Below, piece after piece: positions 7,949-16,484 of a DNA stretch of 64,000 nt. Source of the stretch: Asaia bogorensis (GTDB lineage Bacteria; Pseudomonadota; Alphaproteobacteria; Acetobacterales; Acetobacteraceae); contig NZ_UEGO01000032.1 in assembly GCF_900465345.1 (NCBI RefSeq), forward strand, positions 1 to 64,000, given 5' to 3'. Positions within the stretch are counted from its first letter, which is position 1. Every line of letters starts with the position of its first letter. The translations under genes and the position numbers were made by a program. Below the pieces are notes generated by a model. It saw only the letters and a program-made list of their open reading frames with translations, was not told the origin of the DNA and ran no database searches.

Positions 7949-10233
7949 GGTCTATCCATCATACGACCGGTGCCTGCCACCTTGGTGACCTGAACCTTTG
8001 GATGGGGCTCGGCTTTTACTTTGACGCCGCGATCTGTCGTCACGTGAAGCTGTATGGGTGGCATCATATTCGCCCCACCCACCATAGCGACTTGCTTGCC
8101 TGTCGATCCCGGCGTGCCGTGTGATCCCAGATGCAAGAGCCAGCTTGCCCAGGACTCGAGCCATCCACCGAATGAGATGAAGGCTTTTTTGATCGCGTCC
8201 CAATGCTTGTAGGTTTCATAGGCCACAAAGCCGAGTACAGCGACGCCGGCAAGAATGCCCACCGACAAGGCAGCAAACGCGCCAACCGAGATCTCCAGCG
8301 CGCCGGCTACCGCACCGATCACGAACCGCAAAGGTGACAGCACAGCCCCAATCAGGCCAAAACCCGCCTTGAGCGGGATCAGAACCGCCCCACACGCCGC
8401 CATGACGGCGGCAAAAGCGATGAGGCCGCTCGTGATCCCAAGGATCACCGGCAGCACGCCAGGCGTGTGCTTTTGCATCCATTCCATTACATCGATTACA
8501 CCGTGCAGCCCGATCGTAAGCATATGCAGCGTCGGCACAAAGCCTTCGCCGATGATGCGCAGAACCTGGCTTAGCGCCTCTTCGAACGCCGTTAATTCGC
8601 TCAGGGTCGAATGCTGGCCCGTGTTGAAATCATGGTCGATAACGCTTTGATCAGCGCCCGCCACCTTCTGCCGGATCGAGAAATACTGATCCATGTGCTT
8701 GAGAATGGCCGTGACGAATGCGCGATCTTCCTGATTGTTGAAGAGGGTGCCCAGGGCCTTCGCGTCAGTGCCGCCGTGAGTGATGCGGTTGACCTGCTGA
8801 AGCACGGCGATCATGGGATCGATGCCCTTTGCGCGGGCATTTTGTTCTGTGCCAAAGAGATCAACGCCGAACTCTGCGAAGCGCTTTGCGGTATGCGGGC
8901 TCGTAATGGCCTGAAGGAAGGCACGCGTATTGGTGACGGCTTCGCCTTCTGTGCCCGTTGACTTACGAGCAACCGCTAAAAGCGCTGCCAGATCATCAAC
9001 CCCCGACCGGCCTTTAACACCGAGCATCCCGGCCTGAGCCGCAACCTGAGGCAGCAAGGGCGCCAGCTTTTCGAAGGGCAAATCCGCCTGCTTGCCCGCA
9101 ATGGCTACCGAGGCAAGAGCCCCTCCTAGTGCCTTGTCGCTGACGCCCAGGTTTTCCTGCAATGCAAAGGTGCTTTTCGCTACAGCTTCGGGCGCGGCGT
9201 TATAGGCAGTGGCGATATGGGCAACTGTGGGCAGGACCGCATCGAGCTTGACGCCTGTATAGCCTTCACGACTGAAGAAGCCTGCCGCATCGGCCAGATC
9301 CACACCACGCTGGGACGTGGCGCGTGCCAGCTGGTTGATCTGCATCCCGTAGCTTGCTGCGAATTTCTGGTTCGCGTCACCATCATACCCAAGGCCGATG
9401 CCGATATGGGTGAGTGTGTTGTCGAATTCGGCTGCCGCGTGGACCGGCTCAATCAGCCCAAAGCCCGCGGCTGCGGCGCCGAAGGCCCGGCCCATGCCTT
9501 CCTCGACCGAGCGATGCACATTCTCCAGGGAGTGATGAACATTCCCGAGATAAGCCCTCGATCCAGTTGGTCCCGACGAAAATCCACCTCCGCCGTTGCT
9601 CGATGCGCCATAGCCTGAGTTCAGCGTACCCTGGACCGCGCGCATGGCTGACATTGCCTGCTCAGCGGCACGTTGGGCGTTTTGACCCATGCGGTTCAGA
9701 GCATCGCCCGCCTCTGTCGCGCCGCTAGCGGTAGCGGCGAGGCTTTCATCGAAAACCCGGGTGTTCCCCTCTGCCGAAGCCATGGAGGCATCGGTGCGTC
9801 TGAGCGCTTCATCGAGCGCACGTGTGGCCTTGGCGGCACGCTCGACCGGCTCATGCAGTCTGTTAAACCCGTGCGCCTGGTTCCCTTCAGCAAATGCCTG
9901 ATCGACACGATCGGCCGCGCCTGCCAATGCCCCCATGGCTTCGGCCGTTGCTGTCGCGCTAGCATCCGTGCGCGATAGCCCCTCGCCCAATGCACTTGTC
10001 GCCCCCATGGCAGCTTGCATGGACGCCTCGGCCCGGCCGATCGTTTCTGAGAAGGTATTGGTGGCGCGTGTGGTCTGCTCAATTGGCTCCCACATCTTGT
10101 CGAAAGGGTCGGTTCCTCCGACGCGGCTGAGCGCCTGGTCGATCCGCGCCAGCATGCCGATGATCTTGTCGATCGGCCCGGAAATGCCGTCTGCCAGGTC
10201 GATCCGGAACTGAGTGTGCAGGGAGTCCGACAT
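7945..10233 (-). CDS. Tail tape-measure protein
   Basis: A 762-residue protein. The first 220 residues are helical with repeated ATRA/SAT-type heptads (GRAEASMQAAMGATSALGEG). The middle carries the TP901-type tape-measure core (AAAEFDNTLTHIGIGLGYDG; GVDLADAAGFFSREGYTGV). Residues about 560-690 contain several long hydrophobic stretches (VILGITSGLIAFAAVMAACG, ISVGAFAALSVGILAGVAVL). It is the longest phage gene and directly follows the frameshifted chaperone, as in almost all long-tailed phages. Length predicts a tail of roughly 110 nm by the usual 1.5 angstrom per residue rule. Confidence 0.92.
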   Translation of the reverse strand: MSDSLHTQFRIDLADGISGPIDKIIGMLARIDQALSRVGGTDPFDKMWEPIEQTTRATNTFSETIGRAEASMQAAMGATSALGEGLSRTDASATATAEAMGALAGAADRVDQAFAEGNQAHGFNRLHEPVERAAKATRALDEALRRTDASMASAEGNTRVFDESLAATASGATEAGDALNRMGQNAQRAAEQAMSAMRAVQGTLNSGYGASSNGGGGFSSGPTGSRAYLGNVHHSLENVHRSVEEGMGRAFGAAAAGFGLIEPVHAAAEFDNTLTHIGIGLGYDGDANQKFAASYGMQINQLARATSQRGVDLADAAGFFSREGYTGVKLDAVLPTVAHIATAYNAAPEAVAKSTFALQENLGVSDKALGGALASVAIAGKQADLPFEKLAPLLPQVAAQAGMLGVKGRSGVDDLAALLAVARKSTGTEGEAVTNTRAFLQAITSPHTAKRFAEFGVDLFGTEQNARAKGIDPMIAVLQQVNRITHGGTDAKALGTLFNNQEDRAFVTAILKHMDQYFSIRQKVAGADQSVIDHDFNTGQHSTLSELTAFEEALSQVLRIIGEGFVPTLHMLTIGLHGVIDVMEWMQKHTPGVLPVILGITSGLIAFAAVMAACGAVLIPLKAGFGLIGAVLSPLRFVIGAVAGALEISVGAFAALSVGILAGVAVLGFVAYETYKHWDAIKKAFISFGGWLESWASWLLHLGSHGTPGSTGKQVAMVGGANMMPPIQLHVTTDRGVKVKAEPHPKVQVTKVAGTGRMMDRP

Positions 10234-10403
10234 CAGTTCCGGGCCTCATTCTCTTTTCTGATACGCTCGCCGAGCGCGTTGGCCGCGTTATTCCAGAACA
10301 GCGCCCGCCTTGGGCTCATGCGGCACAGGCTTGCCTCGTCGAAATGGAGCGTGTGCGCCAGAGCCGCCAGAATTACCGGCCAGTCTTCTGGCCACGCCGT
10401 GTA
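10233..10403 (-). CDS. Tail chaperone frameshift extension (expressed by -1 frameshift)
   Basis: This reading frame has no useful start codon of its own. In the -1 frame relative to the upstream chaperone it encodes 56 residues beginning YTAWPEDWPVILAALAHTLH and ending RIRKENEARN. It stops at a TGA whose A is the first base of the tape-measure ATG (TGATG). The upstream gene has GTT TTT ACA at 10408-10400; a P-site Phe-tRNA slipping on the T-run enters this frame. The tryptophan-rich, then basic composition resembles GpT/gp42-type extensions. The fusion would be 194 residues. Confidence 0.72.
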   Translation of the reverse strand, partial: YTAWPEDWPVILAALAHTLHFDEASLCRMSPRRALFWNNAANALGERIRKENEARN

Positions 10404-10816
10404 AAAACGCCAAGCACCTCGACCAGGGTCAGGTAATCAGCATGGGACAAGGCGCGGATGAACAATTCACCCTTCATATCCTCAAGCCCGGTCATACGCT
10501 TGAGAAGGAACAGCTGCCGCCCCGACGCGCCTTCAGCATCGACGGCATCGATCATGTCGCCGCCACGCAGACGGCGGCAGGTGATCTCGCGGATCTGCTC
10601 GATATCCTCGTGCTCACCGGAGCGACGTGTGATTCCGGCCGGCTCATCGAGTGCGATCGTCACCGTTCCATCCGTGTTCCAGCGCGCGCCTTCTGGCAGC
10701 TTCGGGCGCATATCGACGGTAACGGGCTTGTCGGCGCGTTCGCTGGCATCGAGCACCTGAGGCGTCACATGGGCGTGTTCGTGATGCACAGAGGGGCGGG
10801 TCGGGTCGAAATCCAT
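10373..10816 (-). CDS. Tail assembly chaperone (Mu gp41-like)
   Basis: A 147-residue protein between tube and tape measure, the fixed place of the gpG-type tail assembly chaperone. It contains RPKLPEGARWNTDGTVTIAL and DIEQIREITCRRLRGGDMIDA, elements of the phage tail E/gp41 family. The last codons run through a T5 slippery stretch; the normal product ends in GQKTGR, and a minority product is expected to continue in the -1 frame. The start overlaps the tube-gene stop (TGATG). Confidence 0.8.
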   Translation of the reverse strand: MDFDPTRPSVHHEHAHVTPQVLDASERADKPVTVDMRPKLPEGARWNTDGTVTIALDEPAGITRRSGEHEDIEQIREITCRRLRGGDMIDAVDAEGASGRQLFLLKRMTGLEDMKGELFIRALSHADYLTLVEVLGVFTRRGQKTGR

Positions 10817-11178
10817 CAGCTTGCGTCCAGTTCGATGTAGGAGGAGAAATTCCAGACGACGGGTGCTTTGCCGCCGTCATCGCTGAGCACGGGCGCATCC
10901 AGAATGAAGGCGTCCGGCGAGGTGTAGAGCTGGCCGGTATCGGCCTGCCACTGAAGCTCCTGCTCTTCCCCAGGCATCAGGGATGAGAGCTTCATGCCTT
11001 TGGCGATGAGCAGGGTCGCGCGGACTTCGCCAGCCTGGAATTCAGCGCTGCGAAATGCCTGATACCCGGCCACCTGCGTCACATTCCTGATGCCCGACAG
11101 CCGGATCGAGGAGCCCTTGACCACATTATATTGTGTGCCCGCCCACCAGAGGCGGACGATGCCGACGGTTGCAGCCAT
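10816..11178 (-). CDS. Tail tube protein (Mu gpM / gp40)
   Basis: A 120-residue protein. The LWWAGTQYNVVKGSSIRLSG opening and EFQAGEVRATLLIAKGMKL are typical of the Mu/P2-like tube family, as are the small size and location directly behind the sheath gene. It should form the hexameric rings of the inner tube. No signal or membrane segments are present. Confidence 0.85.
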   Translation of the reverse strand: MAATVGIVRLWWAGTQYNVVKGSSIRLSGIRNVTQVAGYQAFRSAEFQAGEVRATLLIAKGMKLSSLMPGEEQELQWQADTGQLYTSPDAFILDAPVLSDDGGKAPVVWNFSSYIELDAS

Positions 11179-11184
11179 GGTCGT

Positions 11185-12684
11185 TTACCCCTGAACCTGA
11201 AGAATATTGGCATCAATGATCAGCGCGCCGATCGGCTTGATCGGCAGCACGGCATTGAGCCGGTTGCGATCGGTGGCATCGATGCTGAACGAGGCGAGGG
11301 CCGCGAGCGTGTCCACATCCTCGATCCAGCCATTGGTCTCGTAGAGCTTGCAGCGTGCCGCCCAGGCCCCAAGCATGGTCTTGGGCGTCACCACGTTGGG
11401 TACGTTCGCCGAGACGGCATTGTTCTGGGCCAGCTTGGCACGTGGATAGGTCGTGACGACGTAATCGTTGAAGTCGTAGCGAACGCGGCTCGCGATTGCG
11501 GGCACCATGATGTCCTGCGGCAGGCCTGTGGGAACACCTGTGGCCGCGTTCTGATAGGTGGTCACGACGCGTTCGAGCGAGACCGTACCGTCAGAGCCGA
11601 TCGTAAACGTGCTGATACCAGAGCCCAGGAGCACATTGCGCTGCGCCGGGATGAACGCATCGAGACCCTGCGGCCCCATGCCGGCGACTGCGTCCAGCGT
11701 GAGACCGCGCAGCTGCACGGAGGGGTCAATATTGAGCGACATGCAGCACTGGCCGGCAAAAGCGCCGGCGATCGCGGCCTGCGTCCACATCGGATTCTGC
11801 GCCCCGATCACATTAAGCAGCATCGAATTGAGCTGGGCCGTTACCGCCAGCAGGCTGCCATAGCTGCCGCGCAGGGCGGCATAGACGCGGGCATCCTGCT
11901 TGACCATCGCGCCATAACGACGCTGCGCCTCCTGGGCGAGTGTCTGAAGATTGGGCGTGTCATAGAGCAGTGTGACGATGTCCGTGTACCAGGTCGCCGA
12001 GATCAGCCCGAGAGCGGCAGAGATGCTTGGTGCCCCCGCACCACCACTGGCGGCCGTGATCGTGACTGTGGCGCCGGCGACGGAATCGCTGACATAGGGC
12101 GAGTCCCGTACATCGATGTCGTCGCCATACTGACTTTCTTCGAGTGCCGTCAGGGTGACACTGTTCGCAACCGTGCTCTTGCCGTCCGACGAGAGCGTGG
12201 CAGACGCGATCAGGCCGGTCTGAGCAAGTACCGACGAGGTTGTTCCTGCCCCATAGGCGGAGAGAAAGTTCGCAGCCATGATTGCGGGCGTATCGCCGGA
12301 TGACACTCCAAAGGTGATGCGCTGACCGCCCACATAAAGCGCACGCGTTCCGGAAGCGGTAGCTGGCCCGTTGAAGACGATCGTTGCCGCTGACGCCTGC
12401 GCACCAGCGCCGGGAGGAAGAGCAAGAACATCCATCGCGACACCCGGGCAGGCGGCAGTGAATGCGGCGATCGCGATCGAGGCGGAAGAACCGATCCCCA
12501 TCGTGGTTTGCATCTGGCTGGCAGACACGTTCTGATAGAGCGTGGCCGCTGCCAGTCCCTGCTGGATGGCGATGAACAAAACCCGGACCGGCATTGCGAA
12601 AACAGTGTCGGGGGGCGTGAACTGCACCTCGGTAAAGGCGCCCGGAACATTGTAGATGCCGGGGATCTGCGTGAATGCGCTCAC
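11185..12684 (-). CDS. Tail sheath protein (Mu gpL / gp39)
   Basis: A 499-residue protein starting with GTG, overlapping the upstream stop as GTGA. It opens SAFTQIPGIYNVPGAFTEVQ, the usual sheath N-terminus (Ile-Pro, then PG). The C-terminal part, with GLPQDIMVPAIASRVRYDFN and DYVVTTYPRAKLAQ, is the conserved sheath subtilisin-like fold end and wall-binding arm. Its presence shows a contractile tail. Confidence 0.92.
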   Translation of the reverse strand: MSAFTQIPGIYNVPGAFTEVQFTPPDTVFAMPVRVLFIAIQQGLAAATLYQNVSASQMQTTMGIGSSASIAIAAFTAACPGVAMDVLALPPGAGAQASAATIVFNGPATASGTRALYVGGQRITFGVSSGDTPAIMAANFLSAYGAGTTSSVLAQTGLIASATLSSDGKSTVANSVTLTALEESQYGDDIDVRDSPYVSDSVAGATVTITAASGGAGAPSISAALGLISATWYTDIVTLLYDTPNLQTLAQEAQRRYGAMVKQDARVYAALRGSYGSLLAVTAQLNSMLLNVIGAQNPMWTQAAIAGAFAGQCCMSLNIDPSVQLRGLTLDAVAGMGPQGLDAFIPAQRNVLLGSGISTFTIGSDGTVSLERVVTTYQNAATGVPTGLPQDIMVPAIASRVRYDFNDYVVTTYPRAKLAQNNAVSANVPNVVTPKTMLGAWAARCKLYETNGWIEDVDTLAALASFSIDATDRNRLNAVLPIKPIGALIIDANILQVQG

Positions 12685-12983
12685 GAGCCGCTATCCTTCT
12701 TGGCTGGGCTTGAGGCCGCGCTCGCTGCGGATGCGGCCGGGCTGGGTGTCGTCGAGGCACTGTTCGACGGGGCGGTGGTCGAACTGGCCGTTGAACCGGC
12801 GGCCGGTGTGGCGCTGGACTCTGACGGCGTCGGGTCTGCCTTGATCTCGACGATATCGCCGGCAGCGATCAGCCGCGCCCAGAACGGGTCGGTCGGATCG
12901 ACCGAGAATTGCGCAGGAACCGGCTTGCCGCTCAGATCCTTGACCACACGATCCTTGGCCGTGCTGACGTTCATGGGGCTCAT
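12681..12983 (-). CDS. DUF2635 protein (Mu gp38-like)
   Basis: A 100-residue protein. The N-terminal 50 residues (DRVVKDLSGKPVPAQF, FWARLIAAGDIVEI) match the small DUF2635 family found between the neck and sheath genes of Mu-like phages. The rest is an Ala/Ser/Thr/Pro-rich tail, longer than usual and of low complexity. It starts at 12983 overlapping the previous stop as ATGA; an alternative ATG is at 12974. Function in the virion is not known. Confidence 0.8.
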   Translation of the reverse strand: MSPMNVSTAKDRVVKDLSGKPVPAQFSVDPTDPFWARLIAAGDIVEIKADPTPSESSATPAAGSTASSTTAPSNSASTTPSPAASAASAASSPAKKDSGS

Positions 12984-13615
12984 TCTTCTCTCACGGTGAT
13001 GGTTGTGGTGCCGAGATCGGTCTGGTCGCTGATCAGCTGCTCCTGCAGGCGCAGGAAATCATTGAGCGTTGCCGTGACAGTCGGCAGATCGAGCGCGACG
13101 TCGGGGATCGTGATTTCGAGCACGACCGTTGCCTTGCCGTCCTGATTCCAGTCAGCCAGCTCGGTGCTGCTTACCTGCGTTACGCGGCACGTGCCGATAT
13201 CCTCGATCGTAAAGCCTTGGAGCGCTGCGATCGCATATTCCTGCAAGCCCATCATGCCGGGCAGGTAGGCGCCCGATCCGATCTGCGCGCCCAGATAGCG
13301 CTGCTCGGGCTTGTCGAATGAGACCATCAGGATCAGCGGAAAGGATAGCGTGCCGCGGAAGGTGCCGGCGTTATCGCTCTCCGGCGACCAGTGCGACCAG
13401 CCCAGGCCGATCAGGTTCTTTGTTCTCGTGATGTCTTTCCAGGTGGCCTGCGACACCTTTGCCGGAATGACCGCATGGGAGAACCAGGCCGGATCGAAAA
13501 AAGCCTTGAGCTGTGCCTGGATTGCCTGAAAAGCCGCGCCTGTTACGCCGCCCGAGATGATCGCCTGGAATGCCTGGATTTCTGTCGCGTCGGGCGCAGG
13601 GTTCATCACCAGCAT
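12980..13615 (-). CDS. Tail terminator / neck protein (Mu gp37-like)
   Basis: About 211 residues. The gene sits where Mu has gp37 (gpK), between the DUF1320 protein and DUF2635, and IEDIGTCRVTQVSSTELADW plus VVLEITIP fit a tail-terminator fold. The start is not certain: ATG 13615 has AAAGGA 7 bases before it, while ATG 13606 overlaps the upstream stop as TGATG. Family assignment rests mainly on position. Confidence 0.65.
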   Translation of the reverse strand: MLVMNPAPDATEIQAFQAIISGGVTGAAFQAIQAQLKAFFDPAWFSHAVIPAKVSQATWKDITRTKNLIGLGWSHWSPESDNAGTFRGTLSFPLILMVSFDKPEQRYLGAQIGSGAYLPGMMGLQEYAIAALQGFTIEDIGTCRVTQVSSTELADWNQDGKATVVLEITIPDVALDLPTVTATLNDFLRLQEQLISDQTDLGTTTITVREE

Positions 13616-14019
13616 CGCACGGTCCTTTCGCGTCCCTGGAATTCCGCCCAGTTCGGGCTTGTGTTGGGCAGAAGCTCGCCATCCAGCGTCACGGAGCCGT
13701 CCTGGACCTTGCGAAGCCAGGAGAGCGCAGCCTGATAGGCATCCTTGACCTTCTCGGCGCTTGTCGTGCCGCCCATCTGGCAGAGCATGAAGCGCGCAAT
13801 CGCGCAGCAGCTCTGCGTCAGGGCCAGAGGAGGCGTTGCGACGGGTGTCACGTAGCGACGACGCAGATAGCTGTCGATCATGTCCGAAGCGTCATTGATC
13901 GCGATCGTGACCAGGGGCGTATTGACCTGATCCATCGCCTGCCCGTCCGGCGTGGAGATCTGGATAATCTCCACTTCCCCGTATCGGGCAATCAGATCAT
14001 CTGGCGTGGCATAGGCCAT
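13606..14019 (-). CDS. DUF1320 neck protein (Mu gp36-like)
   Basis: A 137-residue protein beginning MAYATPDDLIARYGEVEIIQ, the characteristic opening of DUF1320. It continues with INDASDMIDSYLRRRYVTPV and an all-helical middle (CCAIARFMLCQ). These proteins are head-completion/adaptor subunits joining portal and tail. A pair of adjacent cysteines in the helical core is unremarkable for the family. Confidence 0.87.
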   Translation of the reverse strand: MAYATPDDLIARYGEVEIIQISTPDGQAMDQVNTPLVTIAINDASDMIDSYLRRRYVTPVATPPLALTQSCCAIARFMLCQMGGTTSAEKVKDAYQAALSWLRKVQDGSVTLDGELLPNTSPNWAEFQGRERTVRCW

Positions 14020-14039
14020 GATCGCGCGCGCTCCTTTGC

Positions 14040-14528
14040 TCAGCCGATCTCGACAACCGTCAGCTTGCTCTCATTACGGAGCAGGTCGATTTGGTTCGGC
14101 GAGAAGCGGCCTTCGTCATGGATGGCAAAAGCAGGGTGCGCGACACCCGCACGGCGGAAGCCCGGCTCCTGGCAGGTGATCACAAGATCGCCGGCAAAAA
14201 GAGGGCGGGAGCGGCCTTCAGGAAGAAGGATGCGCCCGACTACCTTGCGTTCACCGTGGGGATGTCCATGACCGATGGTCAGCGTATGTCCGTCTCCGCC
14301 GAATTCATGGGTCTGCGTGTCGCGCAGAGAGTCGTGAAACCCTCCCGCTGCACCGGCACCGCCGATGATCCTCGCCCCGCCTTCATCAGCGGGAGGATGG
14401 CTTTCGGCCTCCTGATGCATCGGCACGGGAGTTTCGGCGCCGGGAGCATTCGCGCCCTGGATGGGAGCTTCCTGATCAGGGGTCTTGTCATGGGCGTCCG
14501 ACTGGACGCGCGTGGGTGTCTTGGCCAT
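14040..14528 (-). CDS. Mu gp35-like protein
   Basis: A 162-residue protein directly after the major head protein. The N-terminal half is hydrophilic and of low complexity (many Pro, Glu, Ala, Gly, His); the C-terminal half (PGFRRAGVAHPAFAIHDEGR, then a terminal region ending KLTVVEIG) looks folded. In Mu, gp35 has the same place and a similar disordered-plus-terminal-domain plan. The product may bind the capsid but no family motif was clear. Confidence 0.6.
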   Translation of the reverse strand: MAKTPTRVQSDAHDKTPDQEAPIQGANAPGAETPVPMHQEAESHPPADEGGARIIGGAGAAGGFHDSLRDTQTHEFGGDGHTLTIGHGHPHGERKVVGRILLPEGRSRPLFAGDLVITCQEPGFRRAGVAHPAFAIHDEGRFSPNQIDLLRNESKLTVVEIG

Positions 14529-14532
14529 GGGA

Positions 14533-15477
14533 TTATCCGTTCAGCTGGGAAAGACGCTCGGCGACCATCAGATCGGCGGCACCGATCCACGGGTTCGTAC
14601 CGGTCGCGAAGTTGTTGCCCGCCGAAAGCGGTGCCAACTGCGCCTTGAGCAGCGTGCGTCCAGCCTGTTCGAGGTTGCTCGGCACCATGAGCAGATCCGG
14701 CACGATCCCGTAGGGGGTGCCATCCGCACGACACAGTGAGGCCATGGCGGCCTTGGCATCGCCGAAGCTCTGAATGGTCAGCGGACGGGTCGAGCGATAG
14801 GCGAACTGCCAGAACCCGACACCTGCTGCGCAACGACCATCCACGCCCCACTGGAATTCGCGGTTCTCGAACACATTGTCCGAGTCCAGCCGTGTGCGTG
14901 CCGTCACCGTAAACGGGCTGCGGTTCTGGAAGATGATCGGCTTGAGCGCGCGCGTCGTGCAAAGCAGATACCAGGCGGCACCGCCCGTCTCACCTTCGAG
15001 AGGAGTGCCCATGTTGGAATAGGTGAAGAGCTGTCCCTTCGCATTCACCGCCTGATGATCGGTGTCGAAGAAATACTGCCCATCAAGACAGGTCGTCTTC
15101 GTGCCGTTCTCCAGCGCTCCGAAGCACAGCTGGTCGGGGAGCTCAGCCGCATCCAGCGCGAGCTGCTCGATATAGGGCATGAACACGCCCCAGCGATCAT
15201 CCGCAATATCCTCGCGCTTGATGGCGATGGTTTCTTCATAGGTCTCGTTGCGAATGGCATATTGCTGCATCGTCGAGAGCTGATGGATCTCACGTGAGCC
15301 GATCCATTTGCGCATTCCCGGCATTTCCGGGAGACGAGGATAGAAATTCTCGCCGGCTTCCGAAGGGACCACCTGGGCAAAGCGGCTGTAGCGCGAGGGC
15401 GCCGTGCCGATCGCCTTGTTGAAGGCAAGACTGACTGCGGTCGAAAGCGCAGCAATATTAGGGCCTGTGATTTGCAT
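14533..15477 (-). CDS. Major head (capsid) protein, Mu gpT family
   Basis: A 314-residue protein. It contains FNKAIGTAPSRYSRFAQVVP, PGMRKWIGSREIHQL and RNETYEETIAIKREDIADDR, which are the conserved core of Mu-like gpT, an HK97-fold capsid subunit. LPDQLCFGALENG and YFFDTDHQAV follow in the usual order. Length is close to the Mu protein. It is preceded by the protease/scaffold and the cement protein. Confidence 0.93.
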   Translation of the reverse strand: MQITGPNIAALSTAVSLAFNKAIGTAPSRYSRFAQVVPSEAGENFYPRLPEMPGMRKWIGSREIHQLSTMQQYAIRNETYEETIAIKREDIADDRWGVFMPYIEQLALDAAELPDQLCFGALENGTKTTCLDGQYFFDTDHQAVNAKGQLFTYSNMGTPLEGETGGAAWYLLCTTRALKPIIFQNRSPFTVTARTRLDSDNVFENREFQWGVDGRCAAGVGFWQFAYRSTRPLTIQSFGDAKAAMASLCRADGTPYGIVPDLLMVPSNLEQAGRTLLKAQLAPLSAGNNFATGTNPWIGAADLMVAERLSQLNG

Positions 15478-15490
15478 GGCTTTCTGGTCC

Positions 15491-15964
15491 TTAGATCGTC
15501 ACGAAGGGCATGCCGCGTTCGTCGAAACCAACGAGAACACCGATCTTGAGACGCGTGGCGGCGACAGCCGGGGTGTTGCCCGATGCGGGCGAAGATCCGT
15601 CGCTGAGTGAGACCGTCTGATCGTCGATCGCATAGACGGACGCGCCGTAATTTGCCCAGGAGGGGGCTTCATCGAATGGGAGCGCCCAGGTGCCGCGATC
15701 GATCTCAACCGGGCCGGGACCATAATTCGGGCTGACGACGTTCTGGTTCGCTATATTGTTCTGCTGCTGGCTCGCCAGCCCAATATTGGCAACCACCGTA
15801 AGACCGGCAGGTGCCGCAACACCGGCAGGAATGACGGTACCATCCGACAGCAGCGCGGTGATCGAACCGCGATAGACGACATATCCGGCAGCGACCTCAT
15901 ATCCGAATACGGGGCCGCGCGCGACCATGAGGCGCACAAGGGAGCGATCGGCTTCAAGCGCCAT
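15491..15964 (-). CDS. Capsid decoration (cement) protein
   Basis: A 157-residue protein with a beta-rich sequence. The SITALLSDGTVIPAG region, VEIDRGTWALPFDEAPSWAN, the VYAIDDQTVSLSDG segment and the closing RLKIGVLVGFDERGMPFV are the plan of DUF2190-type capsid cement proteins. It overlaps the protease gene by 11 bases and precedes the major head gene, the normal site of a decoration gene. Assignment is by pattern, not by a catalytic motif. Confidence 0.68.
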   Translation of the reverse strand: MALEADRSLVRLMVARGPVFGYEVAAGYVVYRGSITALLSDGTVIPAGVAAPAGLTVVANIGLASQQQNNIANQNVVSPNYGPGPVEIDRGTWALPFDEAPSWANYGASVYAIDDQTVSLSDGSSPASGNTPAVAATRLKIGVLVGFDERGMPFVTI

Positions 15965-16484
15965 GACGATCCCCCATCGCTTTCTTCAGGTCGGCGGCAT
16001 CGATGCCAAAACCGGCGGCGAGGCTTTCGAAGACTTCACCCCCCGAGGCATTCGCCTGGGCGGAGTGCATCGTGACGCTACCCTTGTTGAGGTGCGTGCG
16101 CGGCCAGGATGCCACGATATTGGCGGCGAGCTTTGCATCGCTACTGTGCAGCGTGACGATGCTCTCCTTCATCTCCTGGGTGATCACGACGCCCTCGGCT
16201 GCAGCCTTGTCGAACATCTGCGATGCCTGATCCTGCGAGCGCTCTTTCTGGATTGTCTCCAGCTGGGCCTTGAGAGCCGAGACAGCCGCGCTATCGCCGC
16301 CGATCTTGCTGGTCAGGGCGGCGACAAGCGCGGCCTGATCCGTATTGGCAGGCACGCCCACGACACCGGCGATGGTGGAATGCAACGTGGTGCGCGAGCC
16401 CGCTGCCTTGAGGGCGGCGCGCAGTTCATCGTCCGTCGCGTCAGGGGCGAGCCCCAGAAGCGCGCGGATCTCTTCGGGGTCCAT
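15954..16484 (-). CDS. Nested capsid scaffold (Mu gpZ-like) from internal start
   Basis: Within the protease gene, in the same frame, an ATG at 16484 is preceded by GGAG with 6 bases spacing. It would give a 176-residue protein beginning MDPEEIRALLGLAPDATDDE, with long helical stretches (SALKAQLETIQKERSQDQAS). In Mu the scaffold gpZ is made exactly this way from within gene I. The ribosome site is seen; separate expression is inferred. Confidence 0.65.
   Translation of the reverse strand: MDPEEIRALLGLAPDATDDELRAALKAAGSRTTLHSTIAGVVGVPANTDQAALVAALTSKIGGDSAAVSALKAQLETIQKERSQDQASQMFDKAAAEGVVITQEMKESIVTLHSSDAKLAANIVASWPRTHLNKGSVTMHSAQANASGGEVFESLAAGFGIDAADLKKAMGDRHGA

Noticed and set aside
11131-12303. 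390-codon plus-strand frame opposite the tail sheath gene
   Set aside because: Antisense shadow of a certain gene in GC-rich DNA.
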